Below, piece after piece: positions 7,371-18,100 of a stretch of 64,000 nucleotides of DNA. Within the stretch, counting starts at the first letter, position 1, and every line of letters starts with the position of its first letter. The stretch is taken from assembly GCA_963678445.1 (NCBI GenBank), contig OY782877.1, positions 1,178,001 through 1,242,000 on the forward strand. The letters run 5' to 3'. The notes under the pieces were generated by a model. That model was not told where the DNA came from and ran no database searches. It saw nothing but the letters and a program-made list of their open reading frames with translations. Made by a program: the position numbers and the translations under genes. The DNA comes from G963678445 sp963678445 (GTDB lineage Bacteria; Hydrogenedentota; Hydrogenedentia; Hydrogenedentales; G963678445).

Positions 7371-9887
7371 TCAGACCTTAAACTGATCCACCAGAACCTG
7401 CAGCTTGGCCGCCAATCCGGAAAGCTCTTGTGCCGCCGTGTTGGTGTCGCCTGCGCCCTGCGCCGTCTCCTGAGCCGCTGCGCTGACGCCAACAACATTA
7501 TGAGCCACTTCGTTCATACCCTGTGAAGCCTCGCCTGCCGCATGGGCAATATCATTGGCACCCGTAGCAACCTCGGAAACATTGTGGGATATCTCGCTGA
7601 CACCCCGAACCGCTTCCTGCACATTCTGAGAAATCTCATTGGCACCCGTAGCCGCTTCCTGCACATTATGGGAGACTTCACTGGCCCCCGTGGCAACATC
7701 ACCAATACTCCGAGATATTTCGTTGGTCGTGGCGGTCTGTTGTTCCACCGCGGCCGCAATATTCCCCGAAATACTGTTGATCTCGTTGATCACCTCGGTA
7801 ATCTCGCGGATGGCGTTGATCGCTTCCTGCGTATTACTCTGCATACCTTCCACCTGGCTACGAATCTCTTCCGTCGCCCCTGCGGTCTGTTTGGCAAGCT
7901 CCTTCACCTCATTCGCAACCACGGCAAAGCCTTTACCCGCTTCGCCCGCTGAGGCTGCTTCAATCGTCGCGTTCAGCGCCAGCAGATTCGTCTGCGCGGC
8001 AATACCCGTGATAAGGTCAACCACCTGACTGATTTCCTGCGCAGAATGACCCAGCTCATCTACATGCTTACTGGTGCTCTCTGCCGTTTGTGCTGCCTTG
8101 GACGCCACTTGCGCCGCCTTGCCTGAATTCTGGGAAACTTCATTGAGCGAAGCCGACATCTCTTCGATGGCTGTCGCAACGGTGTTGACGGAACTTGTCA
8201 TCTGCTCCGTGCTGGAAGCGATGCTGTTCATGTTCGCCGACATCTCTTCAACCGCGGCGCCCACCGTACTCAGGTTGCTCGAAACCTCCTCGGAAGCTGT
8301 CGCAACGGTGTTGGCATTGGCGCTGACTTCTTCCACGCCCGCCGCCATGGTTTTTATATTTGCTGAAGCTTCTTCCGTAGCCGCGGCCGCCGTATTGGAC
8401 TGATTGGTCATCTCCTCCGCACCCGCGGCCATAGTTGCCGCAGTCGCTGTCAACTCCTCAGAAGCAGCGGCAAGGTTGGTCGCATTGCCCGCAACATCAC
8501 CAATAATTCCCTGCAATTTTTCGATAAACACATTGAAATACGTGGCCATCTGACCTACTTCATCTTTACTGACCACCTCAAGCCGCTTGGTGAGATCGCC
8601 CTCGCCCTCGGAAATATCCTTGAGCATGTCCGTAGCTTTGAGCAAGGGCGTGGAAATCTTCTTGGCCAGGAAAAAGGCGGCACTGGCAAAAAGCAGAATA
8701 AGCACGACTGCAGTCACAAGAGCATACATTATCATGCTGGCTACCGCATCAATCACCATCTGCAAAGCGCCTTGCAGTTCCGCCTTGGCGTCTGCGTAGT
8801 CCTCCTCATATGCCCCCGCGCCAATTACCCAGTCCCAAGGCGCAAAGTAGGCAATGGCGGTAATCTTCATGCGCGCCTTGTCTTCTCCCACGTTCTTCCA
8901 GGGGTAGCGTTGAAAATCGACCGGAATCTCTTTGCCTGCTTCGTGGTTGAGAACCAACGCCTTTTCGATCATCTCCTGGACAAATGGCTTTCCATCGCTG
9001 TCCTTCGTGTTCAATACATTTTCACCATCACGTTCACCGCCGGCAGAAATTATATACTGCCCCTTTTCGTTGCCTTGGGCACCGATAATGTATACATAAC
9101 CCGTTTTCCCCACGACGATGTCCATGATACCCTGGCGCAGACTCGTTACGCTCTCCTGGGGGATCCCAACTGAAATAGCGCCGATCACCTTGCCATTGGC
9201 GTCGGTGAGCGCTTCATACGCCGTGATGTACCATTTGTCGATTACGAAGGCACGATCAATATAGGTTTCGCGGCGCATCAGCGCGGAAACTACCGGATTG
9301 GGCTTTCCATCGGGATTGGTAGCAGGCACATACGTACCAATCGCACGCTTACCATCTTTGATCACATTACAGCATACCCGCAGCATATCGCCGGTTTCGT
9401 TCATGCGTTGAAAAAAGGTACAGACACCTCCCACCAGTTTTTCTGTATGGTCCACAACGGGTGAGGTGACCGACGGTTCATAATTCTGTCCCAACCAGGT
9501 GTCCCCCATCATCATCTTGGGCAGCGGAAGATTCTGGCTACTTTGCGTAAACTGGTTGACTGCGTTCCAATTCACCATCTCCGGGCTCAGATAAATATTA
9601 CCCGCACGCTCCATAAGGTCTCGGGCGACATTAAGATGGGCAGCGATCTTAAGTTCCAGCGCCTCCTGGTGGGAACGGCACATCAAAAAAACATCCCGTG
9701 CGATCTTGGAGGTTTCGCCCTCGGCAAGTGCACCTAACTGCTTATCTACCGCAACGGTCGCCTTCTCCCCCTCTGCTACGATATTCCTCCTTTGCACCAG
9801 CATAATGATGACTAAAATGACAACCGGCACCACCACACTGAAGATGCTTAGCATTAAAATTTTCGCCTTCACTGTCTTCAAACTCAT
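7371..9887 (-). CDS. Methyl-accepting chemotaxis protein 1
   Basis: An 838-residue chemoreceptor. TM1 spans about residues 9-32. The periplasmic sensor at 33-380 has a Cache fold (IGAISVGIPQ, KTGYVYIIGAQGN, WDWVIGAGAY). TM2 is at 383-408, HAMP at 409-462, and the rest is a long coiled-coil signalling domain. The conserved hairpin tip (AAQTNLLALNATIEAA) that contacts CheA/CheW is present. It should sense a small molecule in the periplasm and control CheA. The region past the tip contains 14-residue units of the type EISHNVQEAVRGVS. It is a close paralogue of the gene at 10715-13231. No other che gene is in the window, so it is an orphan receptor. A GGGGAAG Shine-Dalgarno precedes the ATG. Confidence 0.95.
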   Translation of the reverse strand: MSLKTVKAKILMLSIFSVVVPVVILVIIMLVQRRNIVAEGEKATVAVDKQLGALAEGETSKIARDVFLMCRSHQEALELKIAAHLNVARDLMERAGNIYLSPEMVNWNAVNQFTQSSQNLPLPKMMMGDTWLGQNYEPSVTSPVVDHTEKLVGGVCTFFQRMNETGDMLRVCCNVIKDGKRAIGTYVPATNPDGKPNPVVSALMRRETYIDRAFVIDKWYITAYEALTDANGKVIGAISVGIPQESVTSLRQGIMDIVVGKTGYVYIIGAQGNEKGQYIISAGGERDGENVLNTKDSDGKPFVQEMIEKALVLNHEAGKEIPVDFQRYPWKNVGEDKARMKITAIAYFAPWDWVIGAGAYEEDYADAKAELQGALQMVIDAVASMIMYALVTAVVLILLFASAAFFLAKKISTPLLKATDMLKDISEGEGDLTKRLEVVSKDEVGQMATYFNVFIEKLQGIIGDVAGNATNLAAASEELTATAATMAAGAEEMTNQSNTAAAATEEASANIKTMAAGVEEVSANANTVATASEEVSSNLSTVGAAVEEMSANMNSIASSTEQMTSSVNTVATAIEEMSASLNEVSQNSGKAAQVASKAAQTAESTSKHVDELGHSAQEISQVVDLITGIAAQTNLLALNATIEAASAGEAGKGFAVVANEVKELAKQTAGATEEIRSQVEGMQSNTQEAINAIREITEVINEINSISGNIAAAVEQQTATTNEISRSIGDVATGASEVSHNVQEAATGANEISQNVQEAVRGVSEISHNVSEVATGANDIAHAAGEASQGMNEVAHNVVGVSAAAQETAQGAGDTNTAAQELSGLAAKLQVLVDQFKV

Positions 9888-9943
9888 AATTTACTTCCCC
9901 ATTGTTTGTTGTTGAATAAACACCTATATACTGACTCTCGTTC

Positions 9944-10048
9944 TAAAGCGGTCCAGCGACCTCAAGCAAAAGGTATAGTTCTTGCCGCCGCTGATCGCCG
10001 CAAAAATTCCGTTTTTTATGACAACTTCTGAAATGTTAGTCACTAAAA
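9944..10048 (-). repeat. HPR intergenic repeat, short subtype (copy a)
   Basis: The reference direction of the family is the one ending ...GGTCGCTGGACC; this copy is reversed. It starts TAAAGCGGTCCAGCGACC and ends GTTAGTCACTAAAA. The stem-loop GCGGTC-CAGC-GACCTC has one mismatch. A fragment of a further copy (ATGGTCCAGGAATC...) follows to about 10090. Confidence 0.8.
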
Positions 10049-10583
10049 TGGTCCAGGAATCACTGTCAGGAATACATCCTTGATTGTCGATACCCTAAAA
10101 TCATTTTTTCCCTTTTTGAAATCCTTACATTCGCGCCTGGCAAGTGCCGACGTGAAAACAGTGCCACTATAGCCAGAACAGCAAGCCCCATATCCGTCGC
10201 TTAACACTCGCTGGCTCCCTTGTCACAGGCAATAAAAAGAGCGCTCAAAAATCACCTCACAGAAAAACCAATTGCTGTATGCGTTTATCAAATGCCTCTA
10301 GAATTCAACTTACTTCCATACATCTACATACGCATAGTCTAGTGCAATCGCTGCAAATATTCAAGTATTTATTGATTAATTTTCAAATTTGTGCCTAGTT
10401 TTCGGAATCAAAATATCCTAAAAACAATTAGTGCCGTAAAAATTGTCTTTTTATATCATAAACGACTATCCGATAATGCATTTCTCAATCAGATAAAGGA
10501 AAGACATTAAAAATATCTTTTTATCCTCCATTTCAATAGCCCCGCCTGTTGTATATCGTTCCCAAGGCATTGACGGTGTGAAT
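10049..10583. other. AT-rich spacer without recognisable gene
   Basis: Upstream region of chemoreceptor 1, noticeably more AT-rich than its surroundings past 10300. I found no open frame with a ribosome-binding site and no RNA gene. Confidence 0.5.
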
Positions 10584-10627
10584 AAAAAAGCGCCACGTAT
10601 TGTTATTTTCATAACAATACGTGGCGC
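10584..10627 (-). terminator. Terminator of chemoreceptor 2
   Basis: Perfect 17-bp stem (10590-10606 / 10611-10627) with a four-base loop and six T following on the minus strand. It sits 88 bp after the stop of chemoreceptor 2 and shares its GCGCCACG(T/C)ATTG arm with the hairpin after chemoreceptor 1, so it was copied with the gene. Confidence 0.9.
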
Positions 10628-10714
10628 TTTCGTTTTTATAATTCAACCGCTTTTTCAAAACTAAACTCAATATACTTCCTGCATTATCTCAGCATAATGC
10701 GTTTTATTTCTTTT

Positions 10715-13231
10715 TCAGACCTTAAACTGATCCACCAAAACCTGCAGCTTGGCCGCCAATCCGGAAAGCTCTTGTGCCGCCGTGTTGGTATCGCCTGCGC
10801 CCTGCGCCGTCTCCTGAGCCGCTGCGCTGACACCAACGACATTCTGAGCCACTTCGTTCATACCCTGTGAAGCCTCGCCTGCGGCTTGGGCAATATCATT
10901 GGCACCCGTAGCGACCTCGGAAACATTGTGGGATATCTCGCTGACACCCCGAACCGCTTCCTGCACATTATGAGAAATCTCATTGGCGCCCGTGGCAGCC
11001 TCCTGCACATTGCGGGAGACCTCCTGACCACCAGACGCAACATCACCAATACTCCGAGATATTTCGTTTGTCGTGGCGGTCTGCTGTTCCACCGCGGCCG
11101 CAATATTCCCCGAAATACTGTTGATTTCGTTGATCACCTCGGTAATCTCGCGGATGGCGTTGATCGCTTCCTGCGTATTACTCTGCATACCTTCCACCTG
11201 GCTACGAATCTCTTCCGTCGCCCCTGCGGTCTGTTTGGCAAGCTCCTTCACCTCATTCGCAACCACGGCAAAGCCTTTACCCGCTTCGCCCGCTGAGGCT
11301 GCTTCAATCGTCGCGTTCAGCGCCAGCAGATTCGTCTGCGCGGCAATGCCCGTGATAAGGTCAACCACCTGACTGATTTCCTGCGCAGAATGACCCAGCT
11401 CATCTACATGCTTGCTGGTGCTCTCTGCCGTTTGTGCTGCCTTGGACGCCACTTGCGCCGCCTTGCCTGAATTCTGGGAAACTTCATTGAGCGAAGCCGA
11501 CATCTCTTCGATGGCTGTCGCAACGGTGTTGACGGAACTTGTCATCTGCTCCGTGCTGGAAGCGATGCTGTTCATGTTCGCCGACATCTCTTCAACCGCG
11601 GCGCCCACCGTACTCAGGTTGCTCGAAACCTCCTCGGAAGCTGTCGCAACGGTGTTGGCATTGGCGCTGACTTCTTCCACGCCCGCCGCCATGGTTTTTA
11701 TATTTGCTGAAGCTTCTTCCGTAGCCGCGGCCGCCGTATTGGACTGATTGGTCATCTCCTCCGCACCCGCGGCCATAGTTGCCGCAGTCGCTGTCAACTC
11801 CTCAGAAGCAGCGGCAAGGTTACCCGCATTGGCGGCAACGTCGCCGATGATGCCTTGCAGTTTTTCGATAAATACATTGAAATACGTGGCCATCTGACCT
11901 ACTTCATCTTTACTGACCACCTCAAGCCGCTTGGTGAGATCGCCCTCGCCCTCGGAAATATCCTTGAGCATGTCCGTAGCTTTGAGCAAGGGCGTGGAAA
12001 TCTTCTTGGCCAGGAAAAAGGCGGCAATGGCAAAAAGCAAAATAAGCACAACCGCCGTTACGACACCATAGGTAATCATGAGACCTACCGCATCGAGCAC
12101 CATCTGCAAAGCGCCTTGCAGTTCCGCCTTGGCGTCTGCGTAGTCCTCCACATATGCCCCCGCACCAATTACCCAGTCCCAAGGCTCAAAGTAGGCAATG
12201 GCGGTAATCTTCATGCGCGCCTTGTCTTCTCCCACGTTCTTCCAGGGGTAGCGTTCAAAATCGACCGGAATCTCCTTTCCTGCTTCGTGGTTGAGAACCA
12301 GCGCCTTCCCGATAATTTCCTGAATAAACAGATTTCCATCGCTGTCTTTGGCATCCCAGATGTTTTCGCCATCACGTTCGCCGCCGGCAGAAATTATATA
12401 CTCCCCTTTTTCGTTCCCCTGACCTCCCAGAATATACACGTAACCTGTTTTCCCCACAACGATGTCCATAACACCTTGACGCAGACTCGTTACGCTTTCC
12501 TGGGGAATCCCAACTGAAATAGCGCCGATCACCTTGCCATTGGCGTCGATGAGCGCTTCATACGCCGTGATGTACCATTTGTCTACTACGAAGGCTCGAT
12601 CAATATAGGTTTCGCGGCGCATCAACGTGGAAACCACCGGGTTGGGCTTTCCATCGGGATTGGTAGCAGGCACATACGTACCAATCGCACGCTTACCATC
12701 TTTGATCACATTACAGCATACCCGCAGCATATCGCCGGTTTCGTTCATGCGTTGAAAAAAGGTACAGATACCTCCCACCAGTTTTTCTGTATGGTCCACA
12801 ACGGGTGAGGTGACCGACGGTTCATAATTCTGTCCCAACCAGGTGTCCCCCATTATTACTTTTGGCAAGGAAAGGGTTTGGCTGGCTTGCGTAAACTGGT
12901 TAACCGCGTTCCAATTCACCGTCTCCTGGCTCAGATAAATACGTCCGGCACGCTCCATAAAGTCTCGGGCGACATTAAGATGGGCAGCGATCTTAAGTTC
13001 CAGCGCCTCCTGGTGGGAACGGCACATCAAAAAAACATCCCGTGCGATCTTGGAGGTTTCGCCCTCGGCAAGTGCAAGTAGCTGCTTATCTACCGCAACG
13101 GTCGCCCTCTTCCCCTCTGCTACGATATTCCCCCTTTGCACCAGCATAATGCCGAGCAAAATGAGAACCGGCACCACCACGCTACCGATGCTTAGCAGCA
13201 GGATTTTCGCTTTAATCGTCTTTATGCTCAT
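10715..13231 (-). CDS. Methyl-accepting chemotaxis protein 2
   Basis: An 838-residue receptor with the same layout as its neighbour at 7371-9887: TM1, Cache-type periplasmic sensor, TM2, HAMP, and a signalling coiled coil with the CheA/CheW-binding tip. The sensor differs by scattered substitutions (for example WDAKDSDGNLF against LNTKDSDGKPF), so the ligand may be related but not identical. About 400 bp of the signalling domain (11415-11821) reads the same as 8071-8477, while nearby stretches differ in many bases. ATG 13231 is chosen, with AAAGG nine bases upstream; a TTG six bases earlier is less likely. Confidence 0.95.
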   Translation of the reverse strand: MSIKTIKAKILLLSIGSVVVPVLILLGIMLVQRGNIVAEGKRATVAVDKQLLALAEGETSKIARDVFLMCRSHQEALELKIAAHLNVARDFMERAGRIYLSQETVNWNAVNQFTQASQTLSLPKVIMGDTWLGQNYEPSVTSPVVDHTEKLVGGICTFFQRMNETGDMLRVCCNVIKDGKRAIGTYVPATNPDGKPNPVVSTLMRRETYIDRAFVVDKWYITAYEALIDANGKVIGAISVGIPQESVTSLRQGVMDIVVGKTGYVYILGGQGNEKGEYIISAGGERDGENIWDAKDSDGNLFIQEIIGKALVLNHEAGKEIPVDFERYPWKNVGEDKARMKITAIAYFEPWDWVIGAGAYVEDYADAKAELQGALQMVLDAVGLMITYGVVTAVVLILLFAIAAFFLAKKISTPLLKATDMLKDISEGEGDLTKRLEVVSKDEVGQMATYFNVFIEKLQGIIGDVAANAGNLAAASEELTATAATMAAGAEEMTNQSNTAAAATEEASANIKTMAAGVEEVSANANTVATASEEVSSNLSTVGAAVEEMSANMNSIASSTEQMTSSVNTVATAIEEMSASLNEVSQNSGKAAQVASKAAQTAESTSKHVDELGHSAQEISQVVDLITGIAAQTNLLALNATIEAASAGEAGKGFAVVANEVKELAKQTAGATEEIRSQVEGMQSNTQEAINAIREITEVINEINSISGNIAAAVEQQTATTNEISRSIGDVASGGQEVSRNVQEAATGANEISHNVQEAVRGVSEISHNVSEVATGANDIAQAAGEASQGMNEVAQNVVGVSAAAQETAQGAGDTNTAAQELSGLAAKLQVLVDQFKV

Positions 13232-13436
13232 ACCCAAAATCCTTTCTTCGCTCCCCCGTTTTCAATGTGGTCTCTAAGCCACAATAGCCAAGACATGTCC
13301 CTTCTTATGATTAGAGAACTTCAGGTACTTCAAAATTTATAAAGCATGTTCTGTGCCAAAAACATTTAGAACGTAAGCCCTTACTACAAAAAGGCTTAGG
13401 AAACTACTTAAGAACAAGGTATGAGGAAATGGTATG

Positions 13437-13467
13437 AAAAAAGTCCTCCTTTTCTAAGGGAGGACTT
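13437..13467 (-). terminator. Terminator downstream of fprA
   Basis: Stem AAGTCCTCC (13441-13449) / GGAGGACTT (13459-13467); on the minus strand it is followed by six T. It lies 63 bp after the fprA stop. Confidence 0.85.
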
Positions 13468-13529
13468 TATAAGTCTTTCTTATATAAACGCTTAAGTCAA
13501 ATAGACACTTTTCATTAAATTGAACTATG

Positions 13530-14738
13530 TCAACCCGTTTTTAGGTTAGCGAGCTGCGCGGCAATTGTTTTCCCCATCTGGTGGCATTCCTGGAGGTTTT
13601 CCTGGGTCGGCACATATTTTGTCCGTACACTGTCGGTAACGATTTCTACTTTCATATCGCGCAGTATTTGTTCGGCTTGTTTTACGGCCTCGCCGCTCCA
13701 GCCGTATGAACCAAAGGCGGCCCCAATCAGATTCTTGAAGCGAAGTCCCTTTACATAGGTCAAGACGTCGGCAATGGTGGGAAAAAGCATATTATTCAGG
13801 GTAGGCGTGCCTACGATGAAAGCCCCTGCATTCAAAAGCGCGGTGGCGACGTTACTGCGGTGCTGCACGCCCATGGGAAAGACTTCAACCGCGCTTCCCC
13901 CTGCGATCAGTCCTTCAATCAGTGCATCAGCCATGGTTTGCGTACTGCCCCACATGGTGTCATAAAGCACCACCGCTTTGTTGACAGGACGTTGGGCGGC
14001 GAAGGTTTTGTATAGCTCCAAAACCCAGTTTAAATCCTGACGGTAAGCAGGGCCATGGTCGGGTGCAATGATTTTAAGGGGCAAGTTGAGCGCCAGGACC
14101 CGCTCCAACTGTCGTACAACCTGATTGGAGTAGGGGGTCAGAATATTGGCGAAGTATTTTGTAGCTTCGTAAGTCAGCACGGACGTTTCGATCTCGTCAG
14201 CAAAACGTTCTGCGGAGGCAAGGTGCATGCCAAAAGCGTCTTGTGAAAACAGGATGCCGTCGGCATCATAAAATGAAAGCATGCTGTCGGGCCAGTGCAA
14301 CATACGGGTTTCATAAAACGCAAGCGTCCCAGTTCCCAAAGAAAGCGTTTCGCCGTCTTTTACAGTGGTATAGGTATTATTATCGTGGAAATGCGCCTTG
14401 AGGGCTTCCTGACCTTTGATGGACGTAAAGACTTTTTCTGGCTGCACGCGCTGAATTGTGGCGGGCAGTGCTCCGGAATGGTCCATCTCAGCATGGTTGG
14501 AAACGATATAATCTATGCGCTCTACCGGCACTACCGAGGCAATGCGCGCCAACATTTCATCCAAGAAGGGGGCCTTTACGGTATCCACTAACGTAACTTT
14601 TTCGTCGACAATCAAAAAAGCATTGTAGGAAGAACCACGCTCGGTGGCATACCCATGAAAATCCCGTAGTTTCCAGTCTACAGCACCTACCCAATATACA
14701 TGATCGGAAATTTTGACCGCTTTAAACACGTCACTCAC
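13530..14738 (-). CDS. fprA: A-type flavoprotein (FprA; diiron O2/NO reductase)
   Basis: A 402-residue flavodiiron protein. The N-terminal metallo-beta-lactamase-like domain carries the diiron ligands: H82, E84, D86 and H87 in NHAEMDH, H148 in MLHWPDS, D167 in SQDAFG, and H228 in PDHGPAY. The C-terminal flavodoxin domain (from about 255) has the FMN loop DTMWGSTQTMA. The family reduces O2 to water or NO to N2O in the cytoplasm, using rubredoxin or F420H2, and protects anaerobes. There is no rubredoxin fusion and no rubredoxin gene nearby. The start is GTG at 14738 with AAAGGA upstream. Monocistronic. Confidence 0.95.
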   Translation of the reverse strand: MSDVFKAVKISDHVYWVGAVDWKLRDFHGYATERGSSYNAFLIVDEKVTLVDTVKAPFLDEMLARIASVVPVERIDYIVSNHAEMDHSGALPATIQRVQPEKVFTSIKGQEALKAHFHDNNTYTTVKDGETLSLGTGTLAFYETRMLHWPDSMLSFYDADGILFSQDAFGMHLASAERFADEIETSVLTYEATKYFANILTPYSNQVVRQLERVLALNLPLKIIAPDHGPAYRQDLNWVLELYKTFAAQRPVNKAVVLYDTMWGSTQTMADALIEGLIAGGSAVEVFPMGVQHRSNVATALLNAGAFIVGTPTLNNMLFPTIADVLTYVKGLRFKNLIGAAFGSYGWSGEAVKQAEQILRDMKVEIVTDSVRTKYVPTQENLQECHQMGKTIAAQLANLKTG

Positions 14739-15027
14739 AAGTTTATTCCTTTACCGCTGTTGGATTTTGTTTTTCATATATAGACACCGCTCCCGCTCAG
14801 GGAAATGTAAGCTCCAAGTGTCCATAGTATGTGGCATATTCTCCCTGTTTCAAAAAGAGCATGTCAACCTAATACGCCGTGATGTGATATTTGGCTTCAA
14901 ATCCGCATCGTGATAAACTGTTAACTATACTGGATATTTTCAGGGAGAGCATTTTGGAAACAGGGTTGGTTTCCAATCTGTTAACATACGGAGTGGAAGC
15001 GAAATATAACTTTTCAGATACGCTCCT
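14739..15027. other. Spacer between divergent fprA and PQQ-fusion gene
   Basis: Shared upstream region of two divergent genes. Short inverted repeats are present (for example GTTAACTATACTGG and GTTAACATAC), but I cannot call a promoter or operator with confidence. Confidence 0.3.
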
Positions 15028-15103
15028 ACAGCGGTCCAGCGACCAGAAACGATGGCCAGCGCCACTGGCACTGCATATGGTCCTTGACCTCCCTGACCGA
15101 CCA
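15028..15103 (-). repeat. HPR intergenic repeat, partial long subtype (copy b)
   Basis: Begins ACAGCGGTCCAGCGACC and contains the extra stem-loop ATGGC-CAGC-GCCAC and the GGTCCTTGACCTCCCTGACC block. The end carrying the TTTATGACAGC block is missing. It lies about 50 bp upstream of the PQQ-fusion gene start. Confidence 0.7.
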
Positions 15104-15155
15104 CCTCGTCTGTCCCCTTTGGGGATGACTTATGCAGCTTATAAGGAATATGCTG

Positions 15156-18100
15156 ATGATTAAGCGCTCTTGTCTTCTTTTATCTGCGCTGTCTTTCGTT
15201 TTTCTGCCAGTGAAAACTGGATATGCGGCAGACTGGCCTACGTACTTGGGCGATTGCGCACGTAGCGGTGTCTCGTCGGAAACACTACCCATGCCGCTGC
15301 ACGAACAATGGCGGTATGTACCAATGCATAAACCTGATCCTGCGTGGCCTGCACCGGCTAAGCAGGATTTCTGGCACGAACTACGCAAGCTTAGTCCGAT
15401 GGTGGTGTATGATCGCGTCTACCATGCCGTTGTCGCAGACGGACGCCTCTGTTTTGCTTCCTCCGCAGAGGATAACGTCACCTGTCTGGATGCGGCAAGT
15501 GGAAAGACGTTGTGGACGTTTTACACAGGCGGTCCCGTACGGCTGGCGCCGACCATTGCGAATGACAAAGTCTACTTTGGCGCAGATGACGGCTGGTTGT
15601 ATTGTCTTTCGGCTGCAGAAGGAGGTTTACTGTGGAAATATCGTCCGGTTGAAACCGACCGCCATTTCCCTGGTAACGGACGTGTCATTTCTTCGCTCCC
15701 CATTCGTACCGGCGTGGTGGTCGACAGCGGCACCGTCTATTTTTGCGCAGGTCTGTTGCCCTCGCATGAGGTTTATTGTTGTGCACTCAATGCAGACACC
15801 GGCGAGGTCATCTGGAAAGAAAAATCGGGGGAACTTTCGCCTCAAGGGTACATCGTAGCTTCTCCCAAACGGCTGTTTGTCCCAAATGGACGCACCAATC
15901 CTTTCGTACTCAGTCGTGAAGATGCAACATCCTTTGGTCAACTAGGTGGCGGAGGCGGCACCTTTGCGGTTTTGACGGGGGATGCATTGGCTAGTGGTCC
16001 TGGCCTCAGAAGCGGACATGAGTTGTCGTTTTCTGACCCCGAAACCAATGAAAGCATTGCTACTTGTGACGGAATCCGCATGGTGGTGGAGGGGCACTTG
16101 GCGTATATGCAGTCGCTGGACAGCATCAAGGTGCTGGATCGCACTCAGTTTCTGGAATTGGGGCGTCAGCGCAATGCCAAAAATCGGGAACGGGAGGAAA
16201 CGGAAGAGGCGTTGAAACGCCTGCAGCGACGCCGAAAGGATAAAGAGGAAGAGATTACCGTATTGCAGGAAAAGCTTGTGGCGTTAGAGGCGGCAATTAC
16301 GCAACTCCAGGAACGTATGAACGCCTGCTATTTGTGGACGAAACCGTCGGATTGCCCCTATGCCTTCATAAAAACAGAAAACCTTCTCTTTGGCGGGGGC
16401 GACAACAAAGTAGCCGCGTTTGATCTTGAAACAGGAGAAGAAATCTGGCAAGCGCCGACCCCTGGACGCGTCTACGGCCTGAGTGTCGCCAATGGAACAC
16501 TTTACGCCAGTACCGATTCCGGCGCGATTCTCTGTTTCGGAACAAAGGAAACAACACCCAAGCTTCTCCAGCCTTCTCCCCGCTCATCGCTATGGACGGA
16601 GGACGCGTTGACAGCGCTTTACAAGAATGCGATGGATACGTTGCTGGAAAAAAGCCAGATTAAGCAAGGATATTGTCTCGTTCTGGATGCAGAGGAGGGC
16701 CGTCTCGCCTATGAATTGGCGCAACGTACGCAACTAAACATAATCGCCATTGAGGAAGACATGGATAAGGTCGAACAGATGCGCGTTCGTTTTGCCCAGG
16801 CAGGCTTACTCGGCACGCGCATCAGTGTGCATCATTTCGATCAGGAAACGTTGCCGTACACGACCTTCATGGCTAACCTAATCGTTTCCGATGGCCTTCT
16901 CCAGGGACATGCCCCCAGCCTCTCCGCCAAAGAAGTATCCCGATTGCTGCGCCCCTACGGTGGCGTTGCACTTCTGGGACAATCGCAAGATGGGCAGGGC
17001 CTCTCAGCGGAAGATTTGCAACGATGGATGGGGAGCCTACCCGATTTGGAAAAGGCAGAAATAATTACGAAAAATGGGGTATGGACGCATTTGCAACGCG
17101 GTGCGATTGAGGGAGCAGGAGAATGGACACAGTTGTATGCAAACAGTAATCATACCGCGGCCAGTACAGAAACGTTTGAAGGGCCACTGGTCGTGCAATG
17201 GTTTGGCGAGCCGGGACCGCGCGATATCATCGACCGTCACCATCGTCCTATGTCTTCCCTGTTCAAAAATGGTCGTGTCTATGTCCCCGCCAACGACATG
17301 GTTATCGCGGTGGATGCCTATAACGGCGCACCTTTATGGACCCTGGATGTACCTGAGTCCCGTCGCGTCGGTGCGATAAAACATGGCGGGCACATGGTGC
17401 TTACCGATGATGCGCTGTACATCGCCCGCAAAAATGAATGCTGGCGTGTCGATGCTGTCAGCGGCGAGCATCTGAAAACCTTTACCGCCCCACAACCGTA
17501 TGCGGAACAAGTGCAGGACTGGGGATATATCAATATTGTTGGTGACCGAATTTTTGGAACGGGACAACGTCCGGAAGCCGCCTTTAACACGCTTGCTAAA
17601 GCTACGGTGAACATGCTGGAGGGGGATTTCCGACCGGTGATGATCAGTCGCTACCTTTTCTGTGCAGACCGGTTCACAGGCGAAGAAAAATGGCGCTATA
17701 ACCACAAGAGCGCCATTATGAACAATGCGATCACTATTGGTGATAACCGCATCTATTTCATAGAAACGCGGAACGAAAAAACGCATGACGATAAGGATGG
17801 GCGTATCCCCATAAACCGTTTTTGCAAACGAGGAACCCACCTCGTGGCCTTATCGCTAGACACTGGTGAATTGCTTTGGGAGCATCCCATCACCTTGCCT
17901 TTTGAACACATCATGTTCCTCAATGGCGATCAAGATGTGCTGCTCACCACCGGCTCGTACAACGAAAAAAATCAGGTTCGCTATGGCCTCTTCGCCTTTG
18001 ACATGGCCACCGGAGAAGCGCTTTGGGATACGTCCTATCGTGCAATGAACAACCGCTACACCGGTTGGGCAGAACCGGGCGGAAGTCATGGGGAACAATG

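Noticed and set aside
7542..11747. Long plus-strand frames antisense to the chemoreceptors, similar between both copies
   Set aside because: Their likeness follows from the duplicated receptor genes; the composition is that of a shadow frame and there are no start signals.
14891..15163. 90-residue frame upstream of the PQQ-fusion gene
   Set aside because: TTG start without good spacing, its second half is HPR repeat sequence, and it overlaps the start of a real gene.
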